Of a DNA stretch of 64,000 nucleotides, positions 18,976-27,629 are shown piece after piece. Both the position numbers and the translations under genes were made by a program. A model generated the notes under the pieces. The model did not search any database and was not told where the DNA came from. It was given only the letters and a program-made list of their open reading frames with translations. Every line of letters starts with the position of its first letter. Position 1 is the stretch's first letter. The DNA is from Prosthecodimorpha hirschii (lineage in GTDB: Bacteria; Pseudomonadota; Alphaproteobacteria; Rhizobiales; Ancalomicrobiaceae): the NCBI RefSeq assembly GCF_001305515.1, contig NZ_LJYW01000001.1:1596320-1660319 (forward strand), read 5' to 3'.

Positions 18976-20145
18976 TCAGTCCGCGCGCCCGCGCGCCTCG
19001 ACCGGCCATTGCGCGACCAGGCGATCACCCCGGCAGACATGCAGCCAGTCGTGCAGGTTGATGGTCGGGTCGCAATGCGGAACGGTGCATTCGACCACCG
19101 TGCCCACGGCAAGCGGTGCGCCGCCGTCGGCCGGCAGGATGCGGCCGAATTCGTCGCCGCACCATTCGATCCGTCCGATCTCGCGGCCAGCGAGGAAGAC
19201 GCGCGGCGCCGGGCCGTCGAGCGCGAAACTCTTGCTGCCGCCGTCCGTGATGGCGAAGCCGGCCGAGGAATGGCCGATCACCGTCACGGCGACGCGCAGG
19301 GCCGGCCCGAAATCCGCGTGGCCCGCGCCGGTGCTGTCGACCGAGGCATAGCCCTCGTCCATGAAGACATAGGACCCGGCCTGGATCTCGGTCAGGATGC
19401 CGGCCGCGCCGTCGATGGCGAAACTTCCCGTTCCGCCGCCGCTGACGATGTTCGGCGCGAAGCCGGCCGCGGTCAGCGCCCCGATCAGCCCCGCCAGCAC
19501 GCCGTTCACGTCCGCGCCGACCGCGCGCCGTTCGGCGAAGCCGTCGATATGCTGCATCCGGCCGTGATAGGCCTGCACGCCGCGATAGACGAGCGTGTCC
19601 TCCGCGGCGATCGCAGTCGCGATCGCTACCGCCGCCGCCGGATCGGCGACGCCGCTGCGTTTCAGACCGGTATCGAGATCGACCAGCGCGCCGAAGCGGG
19701 TGCCGTGCCGGCGGGCGGCGGCCGCATAGGCGCGGGCGAGGTCCGGCCGCTCCACGACGAGGTCGATCCGGGCGCCCGCCGCCGCCGCGCGGGCGAGCGC
19801 GTCGATCTTGCGGGCACTGGCCACCGGAGCGGACAGGAACAGGTCGTCGATGCCGGCGGCATGCAGGGCGAGCAGTTCGCCGGGCTTGGCGCAGCACACG
19901 CCGAGCGCGCCGGCGGCGATCTGGCGCCGGGCGATTTCGGCGCATTTGTGCGACTTCGCATGCGGCCGGAGCGCCACGCCCGCCGCCGCGCAGGCCGCGC
20001 TCATGCGCGCCATGTTGGCCTCGAACAGGTCGAGATCGAGCACGGCCGCCGGCGTCTCCAGCCGGGCCCGGCCGCCGGCGACATCGACGAGGTCGCGGTT
20101 GAGCGCGGCCGCGCCGATCATGGTTTCGGATGCCGATGGGGTCAC
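18976..20145 (-). CDS. D-threonine aldolase-like (3-hydroxy-D-amino-acid aldolase) PLP enzyme
   Basis: A fold-type III PLP enzyme of 389 residues. The PLP lysine is K64 in LRPHAKSHK. Near the C-terminus the metal site reads VPHCDPTINLHD, giving H357-x-D359. The HxD pair is the manganese site described for D-threonine aldolases, while HxC is the zinc site of D-serine dehydratases, so an aldolase acting on a D-beta-hydroxy amino acid is the better guess. It would give glycine plus an aldehyde or ketoacid. The GTG start has AGGAG about 7 bases upstream and overlaps the hydantoinase B stop (GTGA). It is the last gene of the transport/hydantoinase operon. Confidence 0.82.
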   Translation of the reverse strand: MTPSASETMIGAAALNRDLVDVAGGRARLETPAAVLDLDLFEANMARMSAACAAAGVALRPHAKSHKCAEIARRQIAAGALGVCCAKPGELLALHAAGIDDLFLSAPVASARKIDALARAAAAGARIDLVVERPDLARAYAAAARRHGTRFGALVDLDTGLKRSGVADPAAAVAIATAIAAEDTLVYRGVQAYHGRMQHIDGFAERRAVGADVNGVLAGLIGALTAAGFAPNIVSGGGTGSFAIDGAAGILTEIQAGSYVFMDEGYASVDSTGAGHADFGPALRVAVTVIGHSSAGFAITDGGSKSFALDGPAPRVFLAGREIGRIEWCGDEFGRILPADGGAPLAVGTVVECTVPHCDPTINLHDWLHVCRGDRLVAQWPVEARGRAD

Positions 20146-21884
20146 GCGCGGCTCCTGGCGAGTTGGTCGCGCCGGGCCGACGTGGCAGCCGGATCGACCG
20201 TCACGCCGTCGGCGCAGAAGACGACACCGTAGTCCCGTTCGGCCCCGGCGCGCGAGACCTTGCCCTCGCGCAGATCGTCGGCGACGCGCTCGGGCGCCCG
20301 GTTCAGGGGATCGCCATAGCCGCCGCCGCCGGCCCCGACCAGGCGGAAGACATCGCCGGCGCGCGCCGGGAAGCTCTCCATCGGCATGGTCGGCAGGCTG
20401 CGTGCGGCACCGTCGGGCCGGACCAGGATATGGGCCGACGGTGCCCCGGGCGCGCCGCCTTCCAGACCGTAGGGCGGATGGTCGCGCCGGTCGCCGCGCA
20501 GCGTGAAGCGGGTATCGGCCAGGAATCGGAACTCGCGCACGAAGGCGAGGCCGCCGCGGAACTCGCCCGGTCCGCCGGAATCCGCAACCAACCCGTAGGC
20601 GAGCACCTCGACCGGCATGTCGGTCTCGATCATCTCGACCGGCTGATTGGAAATGTTCGCCGCCGGGTTCGAGATGCCCTCGATGCCGTCCTTGCCGGCG
20701 CGCGCCCCCCAGGTGCCGACCACCATCTCGTTCAGCACATAGGGCCGGCCGTGATGGACGCCGCCGGCGGCGAGCAGATAGGGACCGCCTTCCGATCCGC
20801 CGATCGCCCGCTCGGGCACCACCTGCGCCAGCGCCTGCATGATCGCATCGAAGACCCGGTAGCCGACCACGCCGCGCGCCCCGCAGGCGGCCGGATAGCG
20901 CGGATTGACCAGGCAGCCCTCCGGCGCGCTGACCGTGATCGGGCGCAGATAGCCTTCGCAGTTCGGAATGTCCTGGCGCGACAGGCAGCGCACCGCGCAG
21001 AAGCTCGCCGATTCCGGCAGCGAGATCGGGCAGTTGATCGCCGCGGCGACCTGGTCGGCGGTGCCGGTGAAGTCGATGTCGAGACGGTCGCCCGCCACCG
21101 TCACGGTGACGGCGATCGGCAGCGGCACCGGCGTCTCGCCGAAGCCGTCGATATAGTCGACCGCGCGATAGACCCCATCCGGCAGCGCCCGGATGGTCTC
21201 GCGCATCAGCGCTTCGGCATGGTCGTGCAGCGCCTCGATATAGCCGGCGAGCAGGCCGGCGCCGTAGCGGCGGACGAGCGCCGTCAGCCCCTCCTCGGCG
21301 ACGTGGCAGGCGGCGATCTGGGCGCGGATGTCGCCGAGCACCTCCACGGGCGAGCGGGTATTCGCCTCGATGATGCGCATCACCGCATCGACCGGCTGCC
21401 CCTTCTCGTAGAGCTTCACCAGGGGCAGGCGCAGGCCTTCCTGCTGGATCTCGGTCGAGTAGATCGCCACCGAGCCCGGCACGATGCCGCCGATATCGGT
21501 GTGGTGGGCGACGGTCGCGGCGAAGCCGGCGAGCGCTGCGTCGACGAAGATCGGCTTCAGGATGTAGATGTCGGGCAGATGCTGGCCGCCGGAGCCGTAG
21601 GGATCGTTGGCGATCAGGATGTCGCCTGGATTGAGGTCCGCGCCGAAGCGCTCCTGCACGTAACGCATGATGCGCGGGAAGGAGCAGAGCTGGATCGGCA
21701 GGGTCAACCCTTGCGCGATGACGCGGCCTTGCGCGTCGCACAGCGCCGTCGAGTAGTCCATGATGTCGCGCACGACGGGCGAATAGGCGCTGCGCATCAC
21801 GATCAGCGCCATTTCGTCGGCGGTCGAGGCGAGCGCGTTGCGGATCACCTCCAGGGTGATCGGGTCGATCGATGCGGCACTCAT
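20142..21884 (-). CDS. hyuB: hydantoinase B / oxoprolinase beta-type subunit
   Basis: A 580-residue partner of HyuA in ATP-dependent cleavage of a five-membered lactam or hydantoin ring. The protein starts directly with the family pattern ASIDPITLEVIRNALAS, followed by EMALIVMRSAYSPVVRD, and carries a Gly-rich C-terminal GAGGGGYGDPLNR. Length is normal. It overlaps both neighbours by 4 bases. N-methylhydantoin, hydantoin, oxoproline and acetophenone-type carboxylation are all possible within the family; the operon's peptide-type importer and aldolase favour an amino-acid-derived substrate. Confidence 0.9.
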   Translation of the reverse strand: MSAASIDPITLEVIRNALASTADEMALIVMRSAYSPVVRDIMDYSTALCDAQGRVIAQGLTLPIQLCSFPRIMRYVQERFGADLNPGDILIANDPYGSGGQHLPDIYILKPIFVDAALAGFAATVAHHTDIGGIVPGSVAIYSTEIQQEGLRLPLVKLYEKGQPVDAVMRIIEANTRSPVEVLGDIRAQIAACHVAEEGLTALVRRYGAGLLAGYIEALHDHAEALMRETIRALPDGVYRAVDYIDGFGETPVPLPIAVTVTVAGDRLDIDFTGTADQVAAAINCPISLPESASFCAVRCLSRQDIPNCEGYLRPITVSAPEGCLVNPRYPAACGARGVVGYRVFDAIMQALAQVVPERAIGGSEGGPYLLAAGGVHHGRPYVLNEMVVGTWGARAGKDGIEGISNPAANISNQPVEMIETDMPVEVLAYGLVADSGGPGEFRGGLAFVREFRFLADTRFTLRGDRRDHPPYGLEGGAPGAPSAHILVRPDGAARSLPTMPMESFPARAGDVFRLVGAGGGGYGDPLNRAPERVADDLREGKVSRAGAERDYGVVFCADGVTVDPAATSARRDQLARSRA

Positions 21885-23986
21885 GCGGCCTCCAGGGCGA
21901 TCTCGATATTGCCGACGGCATCGAGCCGGGCGGACTGGCCGGGCGCCACGACGCAGGTGCAGTCATAGTCCTCGACGACGAAGGGGCCGGCGCGCGGCGC
22001 CTCGTCGAGATCGGAGCGGCCGATCACCGCAACGGTTGCCGGATCCGACGCCCCTGCCCCGCCGCCGGGGTCGGCGAAGGCGATGCGCCGGTCGGCCCGC
22101 GCGACCGCGCCGGGGGCGGCGAACCAGCCGGGAGCGGCGCGTAGCGGCAGCCGGACCATCAGGCGCGCATTGACCAGATGGACCTGGTCCTTCATCGATC
22201 GGTGGCCGTAGGTCCGCTCATGCTCCTGGTGGAACAGTTCGGCGAGGTCGGCGAGGTCGAGGCTCTCGGCCGGCACGGTCAGCTCGTAGGCCTGCCCGAC
22301 ATAGCGCAGATCGGCGAAGCGGCGGATGACGGCCCCGGCGAGATCGTAGCCCTCCGCACGGAGTTGCCGCTCGGCATCGGCGGCGAGCGTCGCGAAGAGA
22401 TCGGCAAGCCCGGCGGCATCCATCTCGCCCGGCCGGCGCCCCGACGGGCGGACGAATTCCTGCTCGACATCGGAGCGCAGCAGGCCAAGCGCGCTGAACA
22501 CGCCGGCCCCGCGCGGCACGATCACCCGGCGGATGCCGAGCGCGCGCGCCACCTCGGTGGCGACCACCGGCCCGTTGCCGCCGAAGGCGACCAGCGTCGC
22601 CTGGCGCGGATCGCGGCCGCGATAGGTCGAGACCGCCTTGACGGCCCGCGTCATGGTGGTCACCGCCAGGGTCAGGACGCCGCGCGCGGTGCGGACGAGA
22701 TCGAGGCCGAGCGGCCGGGCGATCTGGTCGGCGAGCGCGGCGCGGCCGGCCTCTGCGTGGATCGGGAAACTGCCGCCGGCCAGCGCCACGTCGTTGATGT
22801 AGCCGAGCGTGACGAAGGCATCGGTCAGCGTCGCCTCGCGGCCGCCGAGCCCGTAGCAGACCGGTCCGGGATAGGCGCCCGCGCTCTGCGGGCCGACGGT
22901 CACCTGGTTCATCCGGTCGAGCCTGACCAGGCTGCCGCCGCCGGCGCCGATCTCCGACACGTCGATGAACGGCATCTTGATCGGATAGCCGCCGCCCTTG
23001 ACCAGCTTGGACGAGAGGTTGATGCCGGCACCGACCTCGTATTCGGTCGTGCGCGCCGGCTCGCCGTCCTCGATCAGGGCCGCCTTGGCGGTGGTGCCGC
23101 CCATGTCGAAGCTGATCAGGCTTTCCGCATTGCGCGTGCCGAGCCGTGCGCAGGCGACGACGCCGGCCGCCGGCCCGGACTCGACCAGCGAGGCCGCCCG
23201 CCGGACCGCCGATTCCAGCCGCATGATGCCGCCGCCGGAATGCATCATCTCGATCGGGCAATGGATGCCGATCGAGGCCAGCCGTGCCGTCAGCGCGGCG
23301 GCGTAGTTGTGCACGACCGGCCCGATATAGGCATTCACCACCACGGTGCTGGTGCGTTCGTATTCGCGGATTTCGGGGAGGATCTCGGAGCCGCGGCAGA
23401 GATAGACCCCGGCGCCGAGCACCTCGCGCAGGATCGCCTCCGCCTCGATCTCGTGGGCCGGGTTGGTGTGGGCGTGCAGGAAGCTGACCGCGACCGCCTC
23501 GACGCCTTCGGCGCGGAACCGCTCGCCGGCCGCCGCCACCGCGGCGCGGTCGAGGGCCACGCGGACGCTGCCGTCCGCCGCCATGCGTTCCGGCACTTCG
23601 AGCCGCAGATGGCGGGGCACGAGCGGCTTCGGCTTGTCGTATTGCAGGTCGTAGAGCACCGGAATGCGCAGGCGGCGCATTTCCAGCACGTCGCGGAATC
23701 CGGCCGTGGTCAGAAGCCCCGTCCGCGCGCCCTTGAATTCCAGGATGGCGTTGGTGGCGACCGTGGTCGCATGGACGATGCCGGCGATCCGGTCGGGCGT
23801 GGTGGCGAGATCGTCGATCAGCCGCGCCAGCGCCTCGGCGATGCCGCGGCTGTAGTCGTCGGGCGTGGACGGGACCTTGCGGGTCTCGATCAGGCCGTCG
23901 TCGCGGGCGACCACCACATCCGTGAAGGTGCCGCCGATATCGATGCCGATCCGATAGCGGTGATCGTCGGGAGGAGACTGGCTCAT
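21881..23986 (-). CDS. hyuA: hydantoinase A / oxoprolinase alpha-type subunit
   Basis: A 701-residue ATP-binding subunit. The actin-like phosphate-1 motif YRIGIDIGGTFTDVVV is at about residues 11-26, a second phosphate segment is SFDMGGTTAKAALIEDG near 293, and a third is VAFGGNGPV near 470. It pairs with HyuB to hydrolyse hydantoin-like rings with ATP. The start is 4 bases into the preceding ATPase stop (ATGA), so translation is coupled from transport to hydrolysis. Confidence 0.92.
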   Translation of the reverse strand: MSQSPPDDHRYRIGIDIGGTFTDVVVARDDGLIETRKVPSTPDDYSRGIAEALARLIDDLATTPDRIAGIVHATTVATNAILEFKGARTGLLTTAGFRDVLEMRRLRIPVLYDLQYDKPKPLVPRHLRLEVPERMAADGSVRVALDRAAVAAAGERFRAEGVEAVAVSFLHAHTNPAHEIEAEAILREVLGAGVYLCRGSEILPEIREYERTSTVVVNAYIGPVVHNYAAALTARLASIGIHCPIEMMHSGGGIMRLESAVRRAASLVESGPAAGVVACARLGTRNAESLISFDMGGTTAKAALIEDGEPARTTEYEVGAGINLSSKLVKGGGYPIKMPFIDVSEIGAGGGSLVRLDRMNQVTVGPQSAGAYPGPVCYGLGGREATLTDAFVTLGYINDVALAGGSFPIHAEAGRAALADQIARPLGLDLVRTARGVLTLAVTTMTRAVKAVSTYRGRDPRQATLVAFGGNGPVVATEVARALGIRRVIVPRGAGVFSALGLLRSDVEQEFVRPSGRRPGEMDAAGLADLFATLAADAERQLRAEGYDLAGAVIRRFADLRYVGQAYELTVPAESLDLADLAELFHQEHERTYGHRSMKDQVHLVNARLMVRLPLRAAPGWFAAPGAVARADRRIAFADPGGGAGASDPATVAVIGRSDLDEAPRAGPFVVEDYDCTCVVAPGQSARLDAVGNIEIALEAA

Positions 23987-24831
23987 GGGCGGGGGAACTC
24001 GGGGTTCGAGGTTCGGGCCGGCGGCCGGCGCCGTCCCTCGATGCCCTTCGGCACCGCGGACAGGAGCAGCCGCGTATAGTCGTCACGGGGGGATTCCAGC
24101 ACCTGCAGGCACGGCCCCTCCTCGACGATCCGGCCCTTGCGCATGACGATCACGCGGCGGCAGAGGGCGCGGACGAGGGCGAGGTCGTGGCTGATGAAGA
24201 GCAGCGTCAGGCCGAGTTCGCCGGTCAGCCGGCCGAGCAGGTTGATCACCTGGGCCTGCAGCGACACGTCGAGCGCGGAGACCGGCTCGTCGGCGATCAG
24301 CACGTCCGGCTTCATGGCCAGGGCGCGGGCGAGGCCGACGCGCTGGCGCTGGCCGCCGGAAAGTTCGTGCGGCAGGCGCGGCAGCATCTCGGCACCGAGA
24401 CCGACGCGGCCGAGCAGCGCCGCCGCCTCGGCCGGCCGCGCCGCCTTGTCGACGCCGGCGAGCACGAGCGTCTCCTCCAGGCAGCGGCCGATCGACTTGC
24501 GCGGATTGAGGGCGCTGGAGGAATCCTGGAACGCCATCTGGATGCGACGCCGCCAGGGGCCGGCATGGTCGCGCATCAGGAGACCGAGATCCTCCCCGCC
24601 GAGCCGGATCGTGCCGGCGGTCGGCCGGGTCAGCCCGACGGCGAGTTGCGCCAGCGTCGACTTGCCCGAGCCGCTTTCGCCGACGATGCCGACCACGTCG
24701 CCGGCCATCACGTCCAGCGACACGTCGTCGAGCGCCAGAACCGGCGCGCGCGCGCCGAACACGGAGCCGAGCATGCCGCCGCGCGGATAGCTCTTGGTCA
24801 CGCCGGAAAGGCTGAGGATCGGCGCGCTCAT
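23983..24831 (-). CDS. oligopeptide/dipeptide ABC transporter ATPase, OppF/DppF type
   Basis: A 282-residue ATPase with Walker A GESGSGKST near residue 44, signature LSGGQRQRVG, and Walker B VLIADEPVSALD. It lacks the full C-terminal oligo_HPY segment seen in its partner, ending shortly after DYTRLLLSAVPKG. It is coupled by 4-base overlaps to the OppD-type ATPase upstream and HyuA downstream. It powers import by the permease pair at 25790-27621. Confidence 0.92.
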   Translation of the reverse strand: MSAPILSLSGVTKSYPRGGMLGSVFGARAPVLALDDVSLDVMAGDVVGIVGESGSGKSTLAQLAVGLTRPTAGTIRLGGEDLGLLMRDHAGPWRRRIQMAFQDSSSALNPRKSIGRCLEETLVLAGVDKAARPAEAAALLGRVGLGAEMLPRLPHELSGGQRQRVGLARALAMKPDVLIADEPVSALDVSLQAQVINLLGRLTGELGLTLLFISHDLALVRALCRRVIVMRKGRIVEEGPCLQVLESPRDDYTRLLLSAVPKGIEGRRRPPARTSNPEFPRP

Positions 24832-25793
24832 TGCGGGTTCCAGCAGGCGAGACGGCGCCCGTCCTCCACCGTCAGCGGTGGCATCTCGGCGGCGCAACGG
24901 GGCAAGGCGCGCGGGCAGCGCGGGGCGAAGGGGCAGCCGGGCGGCATGGCGCCGAGCCGCGGCGGCGCGCCGTCGATGGCGAAGAGCGGCCCGGGCGGGG
25001 CCGTCAGGCTCGGCACGCAGGCCTTGAGGAGCCGGGTGTAGGGATGGCGCGGGCTGTCTTCGATCGCGAAGACATCGGCATCCTCGACCAGCTTGCCGCC
25101 ATAGAGGACCACGACCCGGTCGACGATCTCGGCGACCAGTTGGAGATTGTGCGAGATGAACAGGACCGCGAGGCCGAGATCGCGCCGGAGCTCGGCGATC
25201 AGGTCGACGATCTGGGCCTGCACGGTCACGTCGAGCGCGGTGGTCGGCTCGTCGGCGATCAAAAGGCGCGGCCGGCAGGCGATCGCCATGGCGATCAGCA
25301 CGCGCTGGCGCATGCCGCCGGAGAATTCGTGCGGATAGGCGCCGAGCCGGGCGGAGGCGTCGCGGATGCCGACGCGTTCGAGCGCATCGACGGCGATCTC
25401 GGCCGCCCGGCCGCGCGACACGGCCTGGTGGGCGACGACCACGTCGACGATCTGGCGGCCGATGCTGAGCGCCGGATTGAGCGAACTCTGCGGGTCCTGG
25501 AACACCATGGCGATGTCGCGACCGCGCAGCGCCGCCATCCGGCGTTCCGGCGCGGCGGCGAGATCCTCGCCGTCGAACAGGATGCGGCCGCCGGTGATGC
25601 GGGCGCCGCCGGCCAGGAGGCGCATCACCGCCAGCATGCCGAGGCTCTTGCCCGAGCCGCTCTCGCCGACGATGCCGACCGCCTCGCCGGGCCGAACCGC
25701 GAGGCTGATGCCGCGCACGGCCTCGACCATGCGCCGCCCGCCGGCCCGAAAGCCGACCCGCAGATCCTGGATGTCGATGAGGGGCGCGGTCAT
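24828..25793 (-). CDS. oligopeptide/dipeptide ABC transporter ATPase, OppD/DppD type
   Basis: A 321-residue ATPase with Walker A GESGSGKSL near residue 41, signature FSGGMRQRV, Walker B LLIADEPTTALD, and the C-terminal oligo_HPY cysteine motif CPFAPRCPRALPRC typical of peptide-family ATPases (an iron-sulfur site is known in some). The start is fixed by the ATGA overlap with the permease stop. It is the heterodimer partner of the OppF-type ATPase. Confidence 0.93.
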   Translation of the reverse strand: MTAPLIDIQDLRVGFRAGGRRMVEAVRGISLAVRPGEAVGIVGESGSGKSLGMLAVMRLLAGGARITGGRILFDGEDLAAAPERRMAALRGRDIAMVFQDPQSSLNPALSIGRQIVDVVVAHQAVSRGRAAEIAVDALERVGIRDASARLGAYPHEFSGGMRQRVLIAMAIACRPRLLIADEPTTALDVTVQAQIVDLIAELRRDLGLAVLFISHNLQLVAEIVDRVVVLYGGKLVEDADVFAIEDSPRHPYTRLLKACVPSLTAPPGPLFAIDGAPPRLGAMPPGCPFAPRCPRALPRCAAEMPPLTVEDGRRLACWNPQ

Positions 25794-26674
25794 GCCACCA
25801 GGGTCCTTGCCTCGCTGCGCGGATCGAACAGATCGCGCACCGCATCGCCGAGGAGATTGAAGCCGACCACCGTGATCGAGATGGCCAGGCCCGGGAACAC
25901 CGGCAGCCACCATTCGCCCGAATAGATCGCGTTGCGCGCATCCGACAGCATGGTGCCCCAGCTCGCCGCCGGCGGCTGCACGCCGAGCCCGACGAAGCTG
26001 ACCGAGGCTTCGACGACGATGCCGATCGCGACCAGCAGCGTCGCCTGCACGATGATCGGCGACAGGCAGTTCGGCAGCACGTCGCCGGTGACGATCGCCC
26101 AGTGGCCGGCGCCCTGCAGCCAGCGCGCCTTGACGAAATCGGCCGACACCACGCGCCTGGCGACCGCATGGGTGACGCGGGCGAAGACCGGCGAGAACAG
26201 GCAGCCGACCAGCACGACGATCTTGACCTCGTTGGGCAGCGAGAGCGGGCCGACCTGGACCGGCCCGACGCCGAGCACGCCGACGATCGCGATCGCCCAA
26301 ACGAGGAGCGGGATCGACGCCACGGCATCGACGACCCGCATCACGGCGAGTTCGGCGAGGCCGCCCTTGTAGGCGGCGAAGATGCCGGCCGAGACCCCGA
26401 TCAGGCCGCCGATCAGCACCGCCCCGATGCCGACCGCGAGCGAGGCGCGCGCGCCGAACAGGATGCGGCTGAAGACATCCCGGCCGGCCTGGTCGGTGCC
26501 GAGCCAGTGGACCGCGTCCGGGGCGGTCAGGCGATCCTCGATATTGACCGCGACCGGGTCGAAGGGCGCGATCCAGGGCGCCAGGACGGCGGCGCCGACC
26601 ATGGCGACGACGATGGCGGCGCCGAGCCAGCCGGACCAGTCGACGATCGCGAGGGCCTGACGGAGCTTCGTCAT
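25790..26674 (-). CDS. peptide-type ABC transporter permease, DppC type
   Basis: A 294-residue permease with an N-terminal membrane segment (about residues 18-37), the extracytoplasmic segment FDPVAVNIEDRLTAPDAVHWLGTDQAGRD characteristic of the DppC subgroup, and the ATPase-docking loop near DFVKARWLQGAG. It is coupled to neighbours on both sides by ATGA overlaps. It forms the channel with the DppB-type permease. Confidence 0.92.
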   Translation of the reverse strand: MTKLRQALAIVDWSGWLGAAIVVAMVGAAVLAPWIAPFDPVAVNIEDRLTAPDAVHWLGTDQAGRDVFSRILFGARASLAVGIGAVLIGGLIGVSAGIFAAYKGGLAELAVMRVVDAVASIPLLVWAIAIVGVLGVGPVQVGPLSLPNEVKIVVLVGCLFSPVFARVTHAVARRVVSADFVKARWLQGAGHWAIVTGDVLPNCLSPIIVQATLLVAIGIVVEASVSFVGLGVQPPAASWGTMLSDARNAIYSGEWWLPVFPGLAISITVVGFNLLGDAVRDLFDPRSEARTLVA

Positions 26675-27621
26675 GCGGCGGTCCTCTGGCGGGGATCGAG
26701 CAGACGGTTGACGAGGTCGGCGCTCAGGTTGGCGAGGATGAAGACGGCGGTGAACAGGAACACGATGCCCTGCAGCAGCAGGAAGTCGCGCTGCGAGATG
26801 GCATTGAGGAGGGCGCGGGAGAGACCGGGCACGTTGAAGACCTGTTCGATGATCAGCGCCCAGCCGAACATGTAGCCGAACGACAGGGCGGCGAGATTGA
26901 CGACCGGCGGCAGCGCGTTGACGAGCGCGTAGACGACGACCTTGCGGCGCGGCAGGCCCATGGCCCGGGCGGTGCGGACATGGTCGCTGCGCAGCGTCTC
27001 CTGCAGGCTCGCCTGGGTCATGCGGGCGAGCACCGCGACGTAGTAGACCGCGAGCGACAGGGCCGGCATGGCGACGAACTGCAGATGGGTGACGAGCCCG
27101 GCCGAGAGCGGCGCGTAGCCGCCCGGCGGCAGCCAGCGCAAATCCACGGCGAAGACCCGGATCATCAGGATCGAGAGCCAGAAGGCCGGGATCGACAAGC
27201 CGATCACGGTGCCGAACCGGCTCAGCCGGTCGACCACCCCGCCCGGCCGCAACGCTGCCGCGGTGCCGAGCGCGCCCCCGAACACGACCGCGATCGCGAA
27301 GGCGGTCAGCACGATCGACAGCGTCACCGGCAGCGCGTTGACGATCTCGGCGGCGACGTCGCGACCGGTCACGAAGGACCGGCCGAACTCGCCGCGCGCC
27401 ACCTGGGCGAGCCAGTCGCCGTACTGGGCGAGGAGCGACCGGTCGAGACCGTTGACCCGCTCGAAATCGCGGATCTGCTCGACCGTCGCATCGACCCCGA
27501 GCACGATCCGGGCCGGCGAACTGGGGCCGGACCGGGTCAGCACGAAGAGGGCGAGGCCGACGATCAGGAGCGTCCCGAGCGAGGCCAGGACGCGGCCGGC
27601 GACGGCACGAACGAGAACCAT
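26671..27621 (-). CDS. peptide-type ABC transporter permease, DppB type
   Basis: A 316-residue permease. It has the usual N-terminal membrane anchor (about residues 9-28), a periplasmic region with ERVNGLDRSLLAQYGDWL, and the docking loop SDHVRTARAMGLPRRKVV. The start at 27621 lies 8 bases after the binding-protein stop and gives the standard DppB N-terminus. It is part of the same transcript as the hydantoinase genes. Confidence 0.92.
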   Translation of the reverse strand: MVLVRAVAGRVLASLGTLLIVGLALFVLTRSGPSSPARIVLGVDATVEQIRDFERVNGLDRSLLAQYGDWLAQVARGEFGRSFVTGRDVAAEIVNALPVTLSIVLTAFAIAVVFGGALGTAAALRPGGVVDRLSRFGTVIGLSIPAFWLSILMIRVFAVDLRWLPPGGYAPLSAGLVTHLQFVAMPALSLAVYYVAVLARMTQASLQETLRSDHVRTARAMGLPRRKVVVYALVNALPPVVNLAALSFGYMFGWALIIEQVFNVPGLSRALLNAISQRDFLLLQGIVFLFTAVFILANLSADLVNRLLDPRQRTAA

Positions 27622-27629
27622 CGCGCCCG